From Parasaccharibacter apium (GTDB lineage: Bacteria > Pseudomonadota > Alphaproteobacteria > Acetobacterales > Acetobacteraceae): a stretch of DNA of 64,000 bases. Position 1 is the first letter of the stretch. The number at the start of each line of letters is the position of its first letter. A program made the translations under genes and the position numbers. The DNA is taken from positions 372,001 through 436,000 of the forward strand of contig NZ_MEJG01000001.1 of the NCBI RefSeq assembly GCF_002592045.1, read 5' to 3'. Shown piece after piece: positions 43,015-52,177 of this stretch. Under the pieces are notes generated by a model. The model had not been told where the DNA came from. It searched no databases and saw only the letters and a program-made list of their open reading frames with translations.

Positions 43015-44055
43015 ATGACGACCACCGCCCATCACCACCATGACCATCACCATCATGACCACCATACGCATACACATGGGCATGGGCATGGGCATCATCA
43101 CGGGGGGCATAGCCATGCGCCAACCTCTTTTGGTGGCACCTTCCTCATCGCCATTCTTCTCAATTCTGCCTATCTGATTGGGGAGGCCGGATGGGGATTT
43201 GCCGCCCATTCTCTCTCCCTTTTAGCCGATGCCGGGCATAATCTCTCCGATGTATTAAGCCTGCTTGCCGCATGGGGCGCACAAGCCCTCGCCCGCCGCA
43301 GCCCCAGCGAACGCTTCACTTACGGTTTTAAACGCGCCACGATTCTCACCGCCCTCCTCAATGCAACCATCCTTTTACTCGTCACGGGGGGGATTATTTG
43401 GGAGGCTATCTGGCATTTCATCCATCCAGAAATCGTCCACGGCCGGACAATCAGCATCGTAGCGGCTATTGGCATCCTCATTAATGGTGGCACGGCTTTA
43501 TTGCTCATGCGCGGGGCGCATCACGACCTCAATATGCGCGGGGCCTTCCTCCATATGGCCTCCGATGCTCTTATGGCCCTAGGGGTTGTCATCGCAGGGG
43601 GGCTTATCACCCTCACAGGCTCTTCCTTCATCGACCCCTTAGCGAGCCTCATCGTCTCTGGGTTGATTATCTGGGGCACATGGTCGCTTCTGACCCACGC
43701 ACTCGGCCTCGCTTTAGATGCGGTCCCACACAGCATCACACCACGCGCTGTTGAGGATGCCCTACGCGCTATGCCCGCTATTGCGGACCTCCATCACCTC
43801 CATATCTGGCCAATCAGCACGACCGAAACTGCTCTAACGGTCCATCTCACCCTCCACCCCTTCTCTGAAGGATACAGCGCGCAAGACGCACAAAGCCAGA
43901 TTGCGGCAACCCTGCATGAAGCCACCCATCTGTTGCAAGAACGCTTTGCCATCGGCCACCCGACCTTCCAAGTCGAGGCTGCTACGGCTACGGCCTGCTC
44001 TGCACCGCATTGCACGCCAGAGGCTCACCATACATCAACCACAACCACGGACTAA
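43015..44055 (+). CDS. Cation diffusion facilitator, ZitB/CzcD type
   Basis: A 346-residue CDF exporter, most likely for zinc. The start ATG 43015 leaves an N terminus of about 30 residues packed with His (HHHHDHHHHDHH and HGHGHGHHHGGHSH), a metal-collecting tail. Six transmembrane segments follow; the metal site reads LLADAGHNLSDV in segment 2 and HMASDALMALG in segment 5. The C-terminal cytoplasmic domain contains DLHHLHIWPIS. An earlier in-frame ATG at 42955 is possible, but the AGGAT site favours 43015. Another CDF gene follows 4-70 bases later, depending on its true start. Confidence 0.92.
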   Translation: MTTTAHHHHDHHHHDHHTHTHGHGHGHHHGGHSHAPTSFGGTFLIAILLNSAYLIGEAGWGFAAHSLSLLADAGHNLSDVLSLLAAWGAQALARRSPSERFTYGFKRATILTALLNATILLLVTGGIIWEAIWHFIHPEIVHGRTISIVAAIGILINGGTALLLMRGAHHDLNMRGAFLHMASDALMALGVVIAGGLITLTGSSFIDPLASLIVSGLIIWGTWSLLTHALGLALDAVPHSITPRAVEDALRAMPAIADLHHLHIWPISTTETALTVHLTLHPFSEGYSAQDAQSQIAATLHEATHLLQERFAIGHPTFQVEAATATACSAPHCTPEAHHTSTTTTD

Positions 44056-44124
44056 CCCCATGGCTGCCGCTCTCCCACTCCCAACCCAAGAGGCCCCCCT
44101 TATAACGCCACAACGAAACTACGT

Positions 44125-45015
44125 TTGCGGGTTGCACGCCTCTCTATCCTCGTGAGTGTGATTGTCCTGAGCATCAAATACACAGCATGGGCTGTCTCAC
44201 ATTCCGGGGCTTTGCTCTCTGACGCTATCGAGACCATCCTTAACGTCCTTGCTGCCATCGGCACTTTATGGGCCGTTGCCTTCGCTGCACGCCCTGCGGA
44301 CGATAACCACCCTTACGGACATGGCAAAGCTGAATATGTTTGGGCCGTGATAGAAGGCGTGCTCGTTGTCCTCACCGCCCTCGTCATCCTTGCTATTGCA
44401 GGGCATGATGCCCTCCATATTCATGCGCCAGAAGCCCCCTTACCCGGCGCGTTGCTCAATGCTTCAGCGGGGGTTATCAACCTCCTCTGGGCACTCATCT
44501 TGCGGAGGATGGGCAAAAAACACCATTCACAAGCGCTCAGCTCCGCGGGGGATCATGTTCTCTCCGATGTTTGGGCCAGCATTGCCCTGCTCGTTGGTGT
44601 GTGCCTCATCCCTGTCCTTCATTGGCTTTGGTTGGACCCACTCCTCTCCGCCTTTGTGGCCTTAAATGTCCTATGGACAGGCTTTGGCATGATGCGCCAT
44701 TCCATGACCGGTTTGCTTGATGAGGCCCCCCCGCCGGAGCTTGTCAGCCAAGTGGGCCAGACCATCACCCAAGCTGGCCAAGGCGCATTAGAGGCCCATG
44801 ACCTCCGTATGCGGCGCGTTGGGGCTCTTTATTTCGTGGAGTTCCATCTCATCGTCCCTGATGAAATGCGTATTACGGATGCTCATGATATTTGCGACCG
44901 CATCGAACATGCCATCCGCGCCGTATTAGGCCGCTCTTCCATTCATATTCATGTCGAGCCAGAAGACCTCGCCAAACGTCATAAACCCGGTGCAAGCGGT
45001 GTGTTGGTAATGTAA
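44125..45015 (+). CDS. Cation diffusion facilitator, FieF type, N terminus probably misread
   Basis: A 296-residue frame for a second CDF exporter. Motifs are LLSDAIETILNVLAA (segment 2), HPYGHGKAEYVWAVIEG, and AGDHVLSDVWAS (segment 5). The frame has only a TTG at 44125 as start and no clear ribosome site. The natural ATG at 44060 is in another frame, but adding one C to the six-C run at 44094-44099 would join it to this frame and give 318 residues (start MAAALPLPTQEAPPYNATTK). The true gene is therefore probably 44060-45015. Metals are likely iron, zinc or manganese. It directly follows the ZitB-type gene. Confidence 0.85.
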   Translation: MRVARLSILVSVIVLSIKYTAWAVSHSGALLSDAIETILNVLAAIGTLWAVAFAARPADDNHPYGHGKAEYVWAVIEGVLVVLTALVILAIAGHDALHIHAPEAPLPGALLNASAGVINLLWALILRRMGKKHHSQALSSAGDHVLSDVWASIALLVGVCLIPVLHWLWLDPLLSAFVALNVLWTGFGMMRHSMTGLLDEAPPPELVSQVGQTITQAGQGALEAHDLRMRRVGALYFVEFHLIVPDEMRITDAHDICDRIEHAIRAVLGRSSIHIHVEPEDLAKRHKPGASGVLVM

Positions 45016-45161
45016 CACGGCCTCCCCATACGTCCCTCCTGTTACGGTAAGGTCACATCTGCCATGCAAATGCACATCTCCCCTTGACCACACCCCGCCC
45101 TGCATCCGAATACGGGACCGAAATCCCTTCACCCTGACCCCGTGGCGGACCCACCCAAACT

Positions 45162-46598
45162 GTGCCCGATTCTTCCCAACCAACCCCACCTCCTGCCCCA
45201 AGCTCACCCCACGCGATGAAGCGGCGTAACCGTATTACGCGCTTTCGCCGCTCGGCACGCACACATACAACGCATTGGCAACGCTCCCTCATCTTCTGGG
45301 CAGGGGCAATTACGGTTGGTATCATTGCATGGCTCTTTGCTCGCGCTGCTGATTATGCCAGCTCCCTTTGTCTGAGCTTAACCCACTGGAACCCTTATAT
45401 CATGCTCGCTATCATCCCTAGCGGGCTAGCCCTCTCCATGTGGTTGACCAAACGCTTCTTCCCCGGTGCGCAAGGCTCGGGCATCCCTCAAACAATCGCT
45501 ACACTGCATATTGAGGACTTCTCCCTCATCAACCGTATTTTGGCGTTACGGATTGCCTTTGGCAAAATCTGCCTCACCACCTTAGGGCTGCTCTGCGGGG
45601 CATCCATCGGGCGTGAAGGGCCAACAGTGCAGGTTGGTGCCGCTATTATGCACGCTTATTCCCGCTTTTTGGGTCATGCGAATGTCTCCACACGCCGGGG
45701 CGTTATCCTCGCGGGCGGGGCAGCCGGGGTGGCAGCGGCCTTCAACACCCCCCTTGCCGGGATTGTCTTTGCTATTGAGGAACTCTCCAGCTCCTTCCAC
45801 CAACGGACCTCCGGCTTCATGCTCACAGGGGTTGTGATTGCTGGTGTAACGGCCATTGTCCTAACAGGGGGCAATTATACATATTTCGGCCATGCATCAG
45901 TTGATGTCCCGGTTGGCACAGCATGGATCGCCGTCCTTGCATGCGGCATCCTGGGCGGGCTGGGTGGTGGGGCCTTCTCCGCTTTTCTCATCCGTGTGGG
46001 GAAAGGGTTGCCGGGTAAAATTGGCCGCATCCAACGCTCCAGGCCTGTTCTCTTTACCGCCCTATGCGGCGTTTTACTGGCTATTCTCGGCATTGCTAGC
46101 CATGGCGAGACATTTGGCACAGGGTATATCCAAGCCCATCACCTCGTTGATGGCTCCCGCCATGGCCATATGTCTTATTTCTTGATGAAATATGCCGCGA
46201 CCATCATTTCTTATTGCTCCGGCATACCGGGCGGGTTGTTCGCCCCCTCCCTTTCCATTGGGGCATCTGTCGGGGGGTGGGTAGCACGTTTCCTCCCCCA
46301 TACCGCCCCCGGTGCAGTGGTGCTGCTCGGCATGGTGGGCTATTTCTCCGGCGTGGTGCAATCGCCCCTCACCGCCACCGTCATTGTGATGGAAATGTGC
46401 GATAACCAGCAAATCACCCTTGCTTTGCTGGCCACCGCCTTCCTCGCCTTAGGCGTCTCACGCATGGTCTGCTCCCATTCCCTTTACGGGCAACTCGCCG
46501 ACCAATTCCTCGCCCGGCAGGAAGGGTATCTACAAAAGCAGCATGACCAAACCCGCCAAGCCTCATCAGACCATTCCACACCGGAAGAAGCACCATAA
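45162..46598 (+). CDS. ClC-type chloride channel or H+/Cl- exchanger
   Basis: A 478-residue ClC protein with the full set of anion-pathway motifs: GSGIPQ (residues 105-110), GREGP with the gating glutamate E152, and GGLFAPSL. Many hydrophobic helices follow the usual ClC order. Enterobacterial ClcA proteins exchange chloride for protons in acid resistance, a plausible need in an acid-producing bacterium. The start is uncertain: GTG 45162 gives a Pro/Ser-rich tail, while ATG 45216 would begin MKRRNRITRFRR. No CBS domains are present. Confidence 0.92.
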   Translation: MPDSSQPTPPPAPSSPHAMKRRNRITRFRRSARTHTTHWQRSLIFWAGAITVGIIAWLFARAADYASSLCLSLTHWNPYIMLAIIPSGLALSMWLTKRFFPGAQGSGIPQTIATLHIEDFSLINRILALRIAFGKICLTTLGLLCGASIGREGPTVQVGAAIMHAYSRFLGHANVSTRRGVILAGGAAGVAAAFNTPLAGIVFAIEELSSSFHQRTSGFMLTGVVIAGVTAIVLTGGNYTYFGHASVDVPVGTAWIAVLACGILGGLGGGAFSAFLIRVGKGLPGKIGRIQRSRPVLFTALCGVLLAILGIASHGETFGTGYIQAHHLVDGSRHGHMSYFLMKYAATIISYCSGIPGGLFAPSLSIGASVGGWVARFLPHTAPGAVVLLGMVGYFSGVVQSPLTATVIVMEMCDNQQITLALLATAFLALGVSRMVCSHSLYGQLADQFLARQEGYLQKQHDQTRQASSDHSTPEEAP

Positions 46599-46623
46599 GG
46601 GCCGCTCCTTCCAGCATCAGCCC

Positions 46624-47706
46624 TTATGCGTGGGCAGATAAATCCACCACACCGATATAGCCTTCCTCTGTACCGAAGATGACAGCACCGCCTTGCGGGG
46701 TGAAGGCAATAGCATTTACCGCACCACGGGCCACACCACCGCTACGCTGGCCATTACATAAGGGCAGGATGCGGTCGGCCCCCGGTGCGTTATCCTCCAT
46801 TGTAGCGGGGACTTCTGCGAGGAGCACCGTGCCATCCTCAAAACCAATGGCGAGAATATCATCCGTGGGATGAGCACAAACGCAGGTCACAAACAAACCC
46901 GGCAGACGTGCTAACTCCATAGGTGGCTTGCCCATTGGTCCCCCGCCAAAGAAAGGCCATAGAACAGCCGCATCCGCCCCCGAAGTCGCCAACCAACGCC
47001 CCTTACGCGTAAAGCTCATGGAGGCGATTTTACGCGGATAGCCGCTCATGCGCATATTATGCCCATCGGATAAACGCCACCCATGCAGCTCATTCTCCTG
47101 CATGCTCGTCACCAAGGCCTCTCCACCGGGATGTAAGCAAAGGCCCGTATGGCTGCCTTTCCACTCTAGCGCACGCACTCTCGCCTCTTTCGACTGCACA
47201 TACCATAGAGAGGCCCCATTATAATGAGATGCCGCTAACTGCTTGCCCTTGGCATCAAAAGCGAGGCCACTCAAAGCAGAGGGATGCTCTAGCACCTTCA
47301 CTGCCTCTTCATGCCCCGCCTTGTAAAGATGCACCTCCTTCTTACAAGCGCACGCCCAATGAGTTGGCGTACTAGCCAGACAATCCACCCAGCTACGGCC
47401 CTTATGACGCTCCTCCATAGTGCCATCAGCACGCGTCTCCACCACGCGGCCATCTTCCCCGCCGCTAAGGAAGCTCTCCGGCTCACATCCCTGTGCAAGA
47501 GAGATGGCCCCCTCATGCACAGCCAGCTTACGCCACGTCTCTTGTTGGCGTAGCCCTTCCCGCGGGATGAGATGCAGCTCCCCATCCATCGTCAAGGCTG
47601 CGAAAGTCTGCCCACCCCGGCTAGCCTGCACGGCAATAATGGGGGCTTCCGCCTGATGCTCCGCCCCACGTGTTTGTAACAATGTTTTACTTAGCGGGTT
47701 GCTCAT
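46624..47706 (-). CDS. WD40-repeat protein coupled to the COG0523 GTPase
   Basis: A 360-residue beta-propeller protein with about seven WD40-like repeats, e.g. VNAIAFTPQGGAVIFGTEEGYIGVVDLS at the end (residues about 330-358), IASMSFTRKGRWLATSGADAAVLW and VTCVCAHPTDDILAIGFEDG. Its ATG at 47706 overlaps the stop of the GTPase gene by 4 bases (ATGA), so the two are translated together. WD40 proteins next to COG0523 GTPases are seen in other Alphaproteobacteria; a scaffold role for metal delivery is inference. Confidence 0.8.
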   Translation of the reverse strand: MSNPLSKTLLQTRGAEHQAEAPIIAVQASRGGQTFAALTMDGELHLIPREGLRQQETWRKLAVHEGAISLAQGCEPESFLSGGEDGRVVETRADGTMEERHKGRSWVDCLASTPTHWACACKKEVHLYKAGHEEAVKVLEHPSALSGLAFDAKGKQLAASHYNGASLWYVQSKEARVRALEWKGSHTGLCLHPGGEALVTSMQENELHGWRLSDGHNMRMSGYPRKIASMSFTRKGRWLATSGADAAVLWPFFGGGPMGKPPMELARLPGLFVTCVCAHPTDDILAIGFEDGTVLLAEVPATMEDNAPGADRILPLCNGQRSGGVARGAVNAIAFTPQGGAVIFGTEEGYIGVVDLSAHA

Positions 47707-48782
47707 ACAGCCACACACCCTTCAAAACCACGCTGCAACTGGGCACGGTCTAACTTACGCCCGATAAAGACAATGCGTGATTGCTTCGCCTCACCCTCCT
47801 TAAACGGGCCAATCATCGCGCCATCGGCCATCATATGCACCGCCTGAAAAGCAAATCGCTCCTCTTGGCCTTTAAAGTGTAAAATCCCTTTAGCTCGCAA
47901 AATATCCGGCCCTTGCTCCTGCAAAATAAGCCCTATCCACGCATTAAAGCGTTCTTCATCCAAAGGAGCCGTAACGGTGAAAGAATGGCTCGTTACATCC
48001 TCATTATGGGCGTGATGATGCCCCCCTGCCCCATGCTCATGATGATGGTCATGGCCGTGGTGATGGCCGTGTTCATGTTCATGCTCATGCTCATGCTCAT
48101 GGTCGTGATGATGGTGGTGATCATCTTCCTCTAGGAAGTCCGGCATGGTGGTCAAAGCCCGTTTGAGGTCAAACCCACCACGGTTCAGAATATCCTCCAA
48201 CGCCACATTGCCCCGCTCAGCACGATGAATCCGCACAACGGCATTAATGGCTTTTAACTTCTGCTCCACCGCAGCAAGGCCCGCCTCATCAAGCAAATCA
48301 CATTTATTGAGGATAATCACATCCGCAAACGCTACTTGATTCACCGCCTCTGGGCTTTCTTTAAGCGTTTGCAGCACATTATAAGCATCCACCACTGTTA
48401 CCACAGCATCCAGCTCTGCCTTTTCGCGAATCCCGGCATCAACAAAAAAGGTCTGCGCAACAGGGGCTGGGTCTGCAAGGCCGGTAGTCTCTACAATAAT
48501 GCCATCAAACTTGCCGCGCCGGCGCAAAAGACGGCTTAGAATCCGGATTAAATCCCCCCGCACCGTGCAGCAGATGCAGCCATTATTCATCTCAAAGACT
48601 TCTTCATCCGCATCCACAACGAGGTCATTATCAATGCCCAGCTCGCCAAACTCATTCACCACAACAGCGTAATTACGCCCGTGATCAGCCGTTAGAATAT
48701 GGTTTAGCAAGGTCGTCTTACCCGCGCCTAAAAAGCCAGTCAGAACGGTAACGGGGATTTTGCGGTCCTGCATATCAGCCAT
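47703..48782 (-). CDS. COG0523 (CobW-like) metal-binding GTPase with His-rich loop
   Basis: A 359-residue GTPase of the G3E/COG0523 family. The P-loop is GFLGAGKTT (residues 16-24), the metal motif is GCICC (C69, C71, C72), and the guanine motif is NKCD (159-162). Residues 222-259 are a His-, Glu- and Asp-rich loop, a strong metal reservoir typical of zinc chaperones. The C-terminal CobW_C domain follows. ATG 48782 (MADMQDRK) is preferred over an upstream in-frame start at 48803. Zinc is the likeliest metal, given the loop and the CDF genes nearby; cobalt cannot be excluded. Confidence 0.9.
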   Translation of the reverse strand: MADMQDRKIPVTVLTGFLGAGKTTLLNHILTADHGRNYAVVVNEFGELGIDNDLVVDADEEVFEMNNGCICCTVRGDLIRILSRLLRRRGKFDGIIVETTGLADPAPVAQTFFVDAGIREKAELDAVVTVVDAYNVLQTLKESPEAVNQVAFADVIILNKCDLLDEAGLAAVEQKLKAINAVVRIHRAERGNVALEDILNRGGFDLKRALTTMPDFLEEDDHHHHHDHEHEHEHEHEHGHHHGHDHHHEHGAGGHHHAHNEDVTSHSFTVTAPLDEERFNAWIGLILQEQGPDILRAKGILHFKGQEERFAFQAVHMMADGAMIGPFKEGEAKQSRIVFIGRKLDRAQLQRGFEGCVAV

Positions 48783-48946
48783 GAGGGTTATCCTTCTCTC
48801 CAAAAACGAGAGCCATTATACGCCTCCTCCCGCGCAATACCAAAAAGAAGAACAGACGCTTGCATCACCCCCATCCCCCGCCCCATATGGGAAGGAGGCC
48901 GTTACCCTCATAAGCACGGCCCTCACTTTCTAATGGAGACAAACCT

Positions 48947-49936
48947 ATGAATGAAAACACCATTCTCATTCCCGGTTTTGACAAACCCGTATCACGCGTT
49001 GCCCTAGGCACATGGGCCATTGGTGGCTGGATGTGGGGCGGCCCTGATGATGATAATGCCGTCCGCACCATCCATCGCGCGTTAGATGAAGGGGTGGACC
49101 TCATCGATACAGCGCCCGTTTATGGGTTTGGTCACTCCGAAGAAGTGGTAGGCCGCGCTTTGGCTGAAAAACCCCATAGAGCCCGCGTTGCCACCAAACT
49201 AGCCCTAGATTGGAAGGACGATCACAAGCCTTTCCGCAACTCCAGCCCTGCCCGTATCCGTAAGGAAGTGGAAGATTCCCTCCGCCGCTTACGGGTAGAG
49301 ACCATCGACCTTGAACAAGTCCATTGGCCAGACCCTAACACCCCCATTGAGGACACAGCACGCGAGCTGCAAAAGCTCCATAAAGAGGGCAAGATTCGCG
49401 CACTCGGGGTGAGCAATTACTCCCCAGAGCAAATGGACATCTTCCGCGAGGTTGCGCCGCTGGCAAGCGTTCAATCACCTTACAACCTCTTTGAGCGCGA
49501 GATTGAAAAAGACGTCCTGCCTTACGCAAAAGAGCATAAACTTGCCCTGCTGGCTTATGGGCCGCTCTGCCGTGGCTTACTGACTGGCAAAATGACAGCG
49601 GATAAAACCTTCCCCGAGAGCGACCTCCGCTCTGGTGATCCGAAGTTCCAAAAGGAGCATTTTAAGGACTATCTCGCCGCTGTAGATGATTTAAAGAAAA
49701 TCGCAGACCGGCACGGTAAGTCGCTCATGGTGCTCGCCATTCGCTGGGTGTTAGACCAAGGCCCAACCATTGCTCTATGGGGCGCACGCAAACCAGAGCA
49801 AATTGACGGTGTGGCTGATGTCTTTAACTGGCAGCTCACCGCACAGGATAAGAAGGAGATTGACGCTATCCTTCATCGCCACGTTCCCACACCTATCGCG
49901 CCTTCCTTTATGGCACCCCCAGCCCGGAAGTCATAA
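48947..49936 (+). CDS. Aldo/keto reductase
   Basis: A 329-residue aldo/keto reductase with the catalytic tetrad D54, Y59, K84 and H126 visible in LIDTAPVYG, ATKLA and LEQVHWPDP. The GVSNYSPEQMD segment and the C-terminal LWGARKPEQ NADPH-binding region match the AKR fold. Such enzymes reduce sugar-derived aldehydes and ketones, suiting a sugar-oxidising bacterium. The exact substrate is unknown. A strong terminator follows, separating it from the Hint cluster. Confidence 0.9.
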   Translation: MNENTILIPGFDKPVSRVALGTWAIGGWMWGGPDDDNAVRTIHRALDEGVDLIDTAPVYGFGHSEEVVGRALAEKPHRARVATKLALDWKDDHKPFRNSSPARIRKEVEDSLRRLRVETIDLEQVHWPDPNTPIEDTARELQKLHKEGKIRALGVSNYSPEQMDIFREVAPLASVQSPYNLFEREIEKDVLPYAKEHKLALLAYGPLCRGLLTGKMTADKTFPESDLRSGDPKFQKEHFKDYLAAVDDLKKIADRHGKSLMVLAIRWVLDQGPTIALWGARKPEQIDGVADVFNWQLTAQDKKEIDAILHRHVPTPIAPSFMAPPARKS

Positions 49937-49966
49937 TCCCTCCCATACACCCCAAACTGCAATAAT

Positions 49967-50000
49967 ATGGCCGGAATCCCGTAAGATTCCGGCCATTTTT
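49967..50000 (+). terminator. Intrinsic terminator after the aldo/keto reductase
   Basis: A 12-bp perfect stem, ATGGCCGGAATC (49967-49978) with GATTCCGGCCAT (49985-49996), is followed by a T-run. Confidence 0.9.
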
Positions 50001-50176
50001 ATATGATTATCTACAGCATACACTCTGTCCAAAATTGCCATACTTTCGTCAAAAAATAGAACATACGTCATTATAACACCTTCTCTTCTCCCGAATCTCT
50101 CCTCAACTTTGCCATAAATAAACCATTAATATTTTTTACTAGACGATACGTAACTCAACATGGTCAGTCCTATTGT

Positions 50177-50183
50177 AGGAGAG
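50177..50183 (+). promoter_or_regulatory. Ribosome site deciding the start of the first Hint gene
   Basis: AGGAGAG lies 6 bases before GTG 50190. The start then aligns with those of the two paralogues (the proteins begin a few residues before the conserved PVV block), unlike the ATG at 50160. Confidence 0.65.
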
Positions 50184-50189
50184 ACGTAC

Positions 50190-51824
50190 GTGCCTGGTGA
50201 TCCCCAACCTGTCGTTACACTTGGTTCCTATCTTGTTAACTTCACTTCCCTTACGATTGATAAATCTCAATCTACCGCAAATGGTTTAGAATTTGGGCCG
50301 GGCAGCCTCTCAAACCAGCTCTATAGCGTAAAAGCGACATTCACGACCCATATCCCTACCGGCCCTAACGACCAAAGGGTGCAAGATTTTGTCATTCAGG
50401 ACCCTAAAACGGGGAAGGTCCTCATTAGGGGTAGTTACGACTATTCCTGGGGTAATAAGGCTGTTAATGGCTTCATTATTGGTGACGGCCAGGGGCAATA
50501 TTATCTTATATCCTCTGCCGTGCCAGGGAGCTCCTCCTCCACTATCCCAGGTGAAGTGCTGCTTAACCCGTGGCAGACTTCCTATGGCTATGTTTATAAA
50601 TGGAGACAACCTTGGTCGGTAGGGAACCATTTTACCCTTAATTTGAATGGTTGCTATTATACATTCCGTCAAGATGACTGCGGAACTGCAACGGATGGCT
50701 CCTTGGGCGAGCCATTTACCTTCAATACATGCTTCTTAGCTGGCAGCCTTATTAAAACCCCAACAGGGTACAAAAAGGTAGAAGAGCTAAAACAAGGCGA
50801 TATGGTTGTGACCTACAACCATAAAACAGACGCTATGCAGTCACAGCCCCTCACCTGGGTTGGGCGCAGTCACGCATCGGTCAATACCACCCTACCCATG
50901 GATATGGCGGGCTATCCTGTTTGCATCAAAAAAGACGCCCTAGCCGATAATATCCCCTCTCAGGACCTTTTCGTCACGGCAGAACATTGCCTGTTTTTTG
51001 ATGGCTTCTTTGTCCCAGCCCGGATGATGGTCAACGGACAATCAATCTATTTCGACACAACAATTTGCACCCCTCACGATATTTTCCATATCGAGACAGA
51101 GGAACATAGCGTCATCATTGCCAATAATGTCATGACAGAGAGCTATCTCGACACAGGCAATCGCCATACCTTTATACCATCCTCTCCAGCCACTCAGCAT
51201 GAAAACGTCATTGTACATCCACATGCTACGAAGAAGCTATCCTGGCACGAACATGCTGCTGCACCATTATGCACAACACAGGAGTTTGTAGCACCCCGCT
51301 ATCATAACCTCCTCCAACGTGCTGCAGACTTAAACGTCCCCATTCAGCATCCTTACAAAGCAGAAGTGCTTTCTGAGGATCCCAACTTCCACTTACTCAC
51401 TGATCAAGGGCGCATTTTGCGCGAACAACATACCTCCAACGGTTATAAGACCTTCGCCATCCCTCCCGATACGAAGTATCTTACACTCATCTCCAAAACC
51501 AGCCGCCCAGTCGATGTGCACGGCCCTTATGTAGATGATAGACGTTCATTAGGTGTTCTCATCGGTGAGATACTCTACTTCCAAGGTGGCCACTCACGTA
51601 ATATCGACGCCCATCTCACTACACAAACGCTAGACGGATGGTGGGCTTTGGAGGATGCGCCTCTCCGTTGGACAAAAGGAGCAGCCTTCTTGCCCCTCCC
51701 AGCTGAGCCCTATTTTGATGGGCTAAAAACTGGGTTGCTCGCTATCAAAGTCGTCGCTGGTGGGCCTTATCTTGAAGAAGATACCCCCTCCCTAGAGCCT
51801 TATCGCTTCAATAAAGCAGGCTAA
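50190..51824 (+). CDS. Hint-domain protein 1 of three tandem paralogues
   Basis: A 544-residue protein in three parts. The N-terminal domain (1-180) contains GSYDYSWGNKAVNGFIIGDG. The Hint module (about 181-322) begins at C181 in FNTCFLAGSLIKTPTGYKK, the intein A-block with a catalytic-type Cys, and carries the B-block TAEH (263-266). The C-terminal domain (about 365-540) has PLCTTQ, VPIQHPYK, DVHGPYVDDRR and LRWTKGAAFLPLP. There is no signal peptide or transmembrane segment. Hint modules of hedgehogs and inteins cut or splice at the Cys; whether this one does is inference. Such proteins are frequent in acetic acid bacteria, but I know of no established role. Confidence 0.82.
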   Translation: MPGDPQPVVTLGSYLVNFTSLTIDKSQSTANGLEFGPGSLSNQLYSVKATFTTHIPTGPNDQRVQDFVIQDPKTGKVLIRGSYDYSWGNKAVNGFIIGDGQGQYYLISSAVPGSSSSTIPGEVLLNPWQTSYGYVYKWRQPWSVGNHFTLNLNGCYYTFRQDDCGTATDGSLGEPFTFNTCFLAGSLIKTPTGYKKVEELKQGDMVVTYNHKTDAMQSQPLTWVGRSHASVNTTLPMDMAGYPVCIKKDALADNIPSQDLFVTAEHCLFFDGFFVPARMMVNGQSIYFDTTICTPHDIFHIETEEHSVIIANNVMTESYLDTGNRHTFIPSSPATQHENVIVHPHATKKLSWHEHAAAPLCTTQEFVAPRYHNLLQRAADLNVPIQHPYKAEVLSEDPNFHLLTDQGRILREQHTSNGYKTFAIPPDTKYLTLISKTSRPVDVHGPYVDDRRSLGVLIGEILYFQGGHSRNIDAHLTTQTLDGWWALEDAPLRWTKGAAFLPLPAEPYFDGLKTGLLAIKVVAGGPYLEEDTPSLEPYRFNKAG

Positions 51825-51861
51825 ACACACAACCATAAGTAGAGTTACCCTTCATTATTCA

Positions 51862-51896
51862 GGGCAGCGGAATCAATAATTCTGCTGCCCTTTTTC
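51862..51896 (+). terminator. Intrinsic terminator after Hint gene 1
   Basis: Stem 51862-51873 with 51879-51890 (12 pairs, one wobble, outer arm GGGCAGC/GCTGCCC), followed by a T-run. Confidence 0.88.
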
Positions 51897-52177
51897 TTTG
51901 TCTCATCGCCCTATACCCTTTGCAAGACAGCACATAATCACAACCAAAAAGACGCAAAATAGACTATAAACCAACTAAAAGATGGCATAATCAAAATTTA
52001 TAAACACATTATCAAACAACAATGCACACTGAGACTACGAAAAAACTACACTCATTTAGACTCTAACGCTATGATTCTTTATTGCGAATCTATTTCCGTT
52101 AATTTAATGTAAATTCATTCTTAACTTTCTAGGAAGATCAGCTTCCAGCTCCCTTCCCTCCTTCGGAGTCCGTTCCC
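51897..52177. other. AT-rich leader of Hint gene 2
   Basis: About 280 bases of AT-rich DNA with no reading frame of interest. It must hold the promoter of Hint gene 2, but no clear -35/-10 pair stands out. CGGAG lies just before the GTG start. Confidence 0.45.

Noticed and set aside
43040-43120. CAT/CAC-rich DNA as a microsatellite or regulatory repeat
   Set aside because: It encodes the His-rich metal-binding tail of the CDF protein in frame; protein selection explains it.
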